Assembly: GCA_036362985.1 (NCBI GenBank)
Contig: JAYGXS010000008.1
Location: 24,735,243-24,799,242, forward strand
Direction of reading: 5' to 3'
Length of the DNA: 64,000 nucleotides
Source: Ligula intestinalis
Taxonomy: Eukaryota; Platyhelminthes; Cestoda; Diphyllobothriidea; Diphyllobothriidae
In this document: one piece after another, positions 63,603 to 64,000 of the stretch
Numbering within the stretch: position 1 is the first letter of the stretch
Layout: every line of letters starts with the position of its first letter
Made by a program: the position numbers and the translations under genes
Notes under the pieces: generated by a model
Told to the model about the DNA's origin: nothing
Databases searched by the model: none
What the model saw: the letters and a program-made list of their open reading frames with translations, nothing else

Positions 63603-64000
63603 TGTTATAACCTTGTGTGTTCATGTGCCAACACTGGTTATGTCCCCCAGTTACTTATTTGGAAGAGAAGGCAGAACAGGATAGCAAATAGTACTTTACT
63701 GCCAGCTCTAATAGTACATCAGCTCTGTTTCATGTGTGCCCAGCGGCTTGTCTTCTGTAGTTGTCTCGGCCAACAGCGTTCAATGTCTCTAGCAGACGGG
63801 TCCCGGGTCGCTAGCAGCCGAATAGCGCGTCGTCGGTAGCTCGTCTCCAGCAACAGCGGCATCCCCTTCGAGCAATTGCAACACACCAGTATCAAACCAC
63901 TTGAAATCGCTTCACGTTTATGTAAAAGCAGCTGCCATCATCACTCAAAAGTCATCACACACACACACTCTCGAGGACAACTGGACGCAGTCAACATCAG
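63603..64000 (-). mobile_element. LTR-like repeat, minus orientation, running off the window
   Basis: TGTTATAACCTTGTGTGTTC is the reverse complement of the LTR end. The region 63865-64000 matches 52381-52530 inverted. The two LTR ends thus face each other across 33 bp. Confidence 0.75.

Overview
The window is eukaryotic, repeat-rich DNA, most likely from a flatworm and probably a diphyllobothriid-type tapeworm. That guess rests on the mix of decayed Penelope-like elements, flatworm-style non-LTR retrotransposons and tRNA-derived repeats, and on two split genes with introns from 35 bp to several kb. No species assignment can be proven from the sequence alone. Most of the window is transposon debris, and only two host genes could be reconstructed with confidence.

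Gene 1 (+ strand, about 22.6-27.1 kb) encodes trimethylguanosine synthase (TGS1), the cap hypermethylase of snRNAs and snoRNAs. Four exons join in phase (22598-22845, 22881-22987, 25135-25266, 25882-27104) into 569 residues with the full SAM-binding and SPPWGG catalytic signature. About 240 residues of low-complexity, partly duplicated sequence sit inside the methyltransferase domain, between the ICGD and SPPWGG motifs. The 2.1-kb intron before exon 3 holds SINE and RTE-like LINE fragments.

Gene 2 (- strand, 48.6 down to 30.1 kb) is a divergent AMP-activated protein kinase gamma (SNF4-like) subunit. Ten exons with consistent phases and consensus splice sites cover all four CBS motifs and a long Ser/Pro/Gln-rich C-terminal tail ending in a poly-Gln exon. 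The 5' end lies upstream of 48.6 kb and was not found with confidence. Its introns carry an almost full-length non-LTR retrotransposon (42.5-39.1 kb, same strand), an antisense Penelope-like fragment (32.4-33.5 kb), inverted tRNA-derived repeats, a 280-bp TAC microsatellite and a hammerhead-ribozyme motif (37.65-37.72 kb).

Region by region: 0-2 kb, Penelope-like element and its hammerhead-bearing 3' repeats; 2-11 kb, dispersed and tandem repeats and a small assembly gap; 11-18 kb, dispersed repeats and a decayed CR1/jockey-like LINE (15.1-16.6 kb); 18.8-22.2 kb, a duplicated unit with inverted parts; 22.6-27.1 kb, TGS1; 27.4-29.6 kb, repeats and an RTE-like LINE remnant; 30.1-48.6 kb, the AMPK-gamma-like gene; 50-58.5 kb, LTRs, SINEs and a four-copy tRNA-derived array; 59.5-62 kb, two Penelope-like fragments; 63.2-64 kb, LTRs in inverted orientation around a primer-binding-site-like sequence.

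The recurrent theme is Penelope-like repeats that carry hammerhead-like cores (CTGATGA, stem II, GAAA), often as inverted pairs. The LINE in the AMPK-gamma intron also encodes an N-terminal 2A-like NPGP peptide ahead of a zinc finger, endonuclease and reverse transcriptase.
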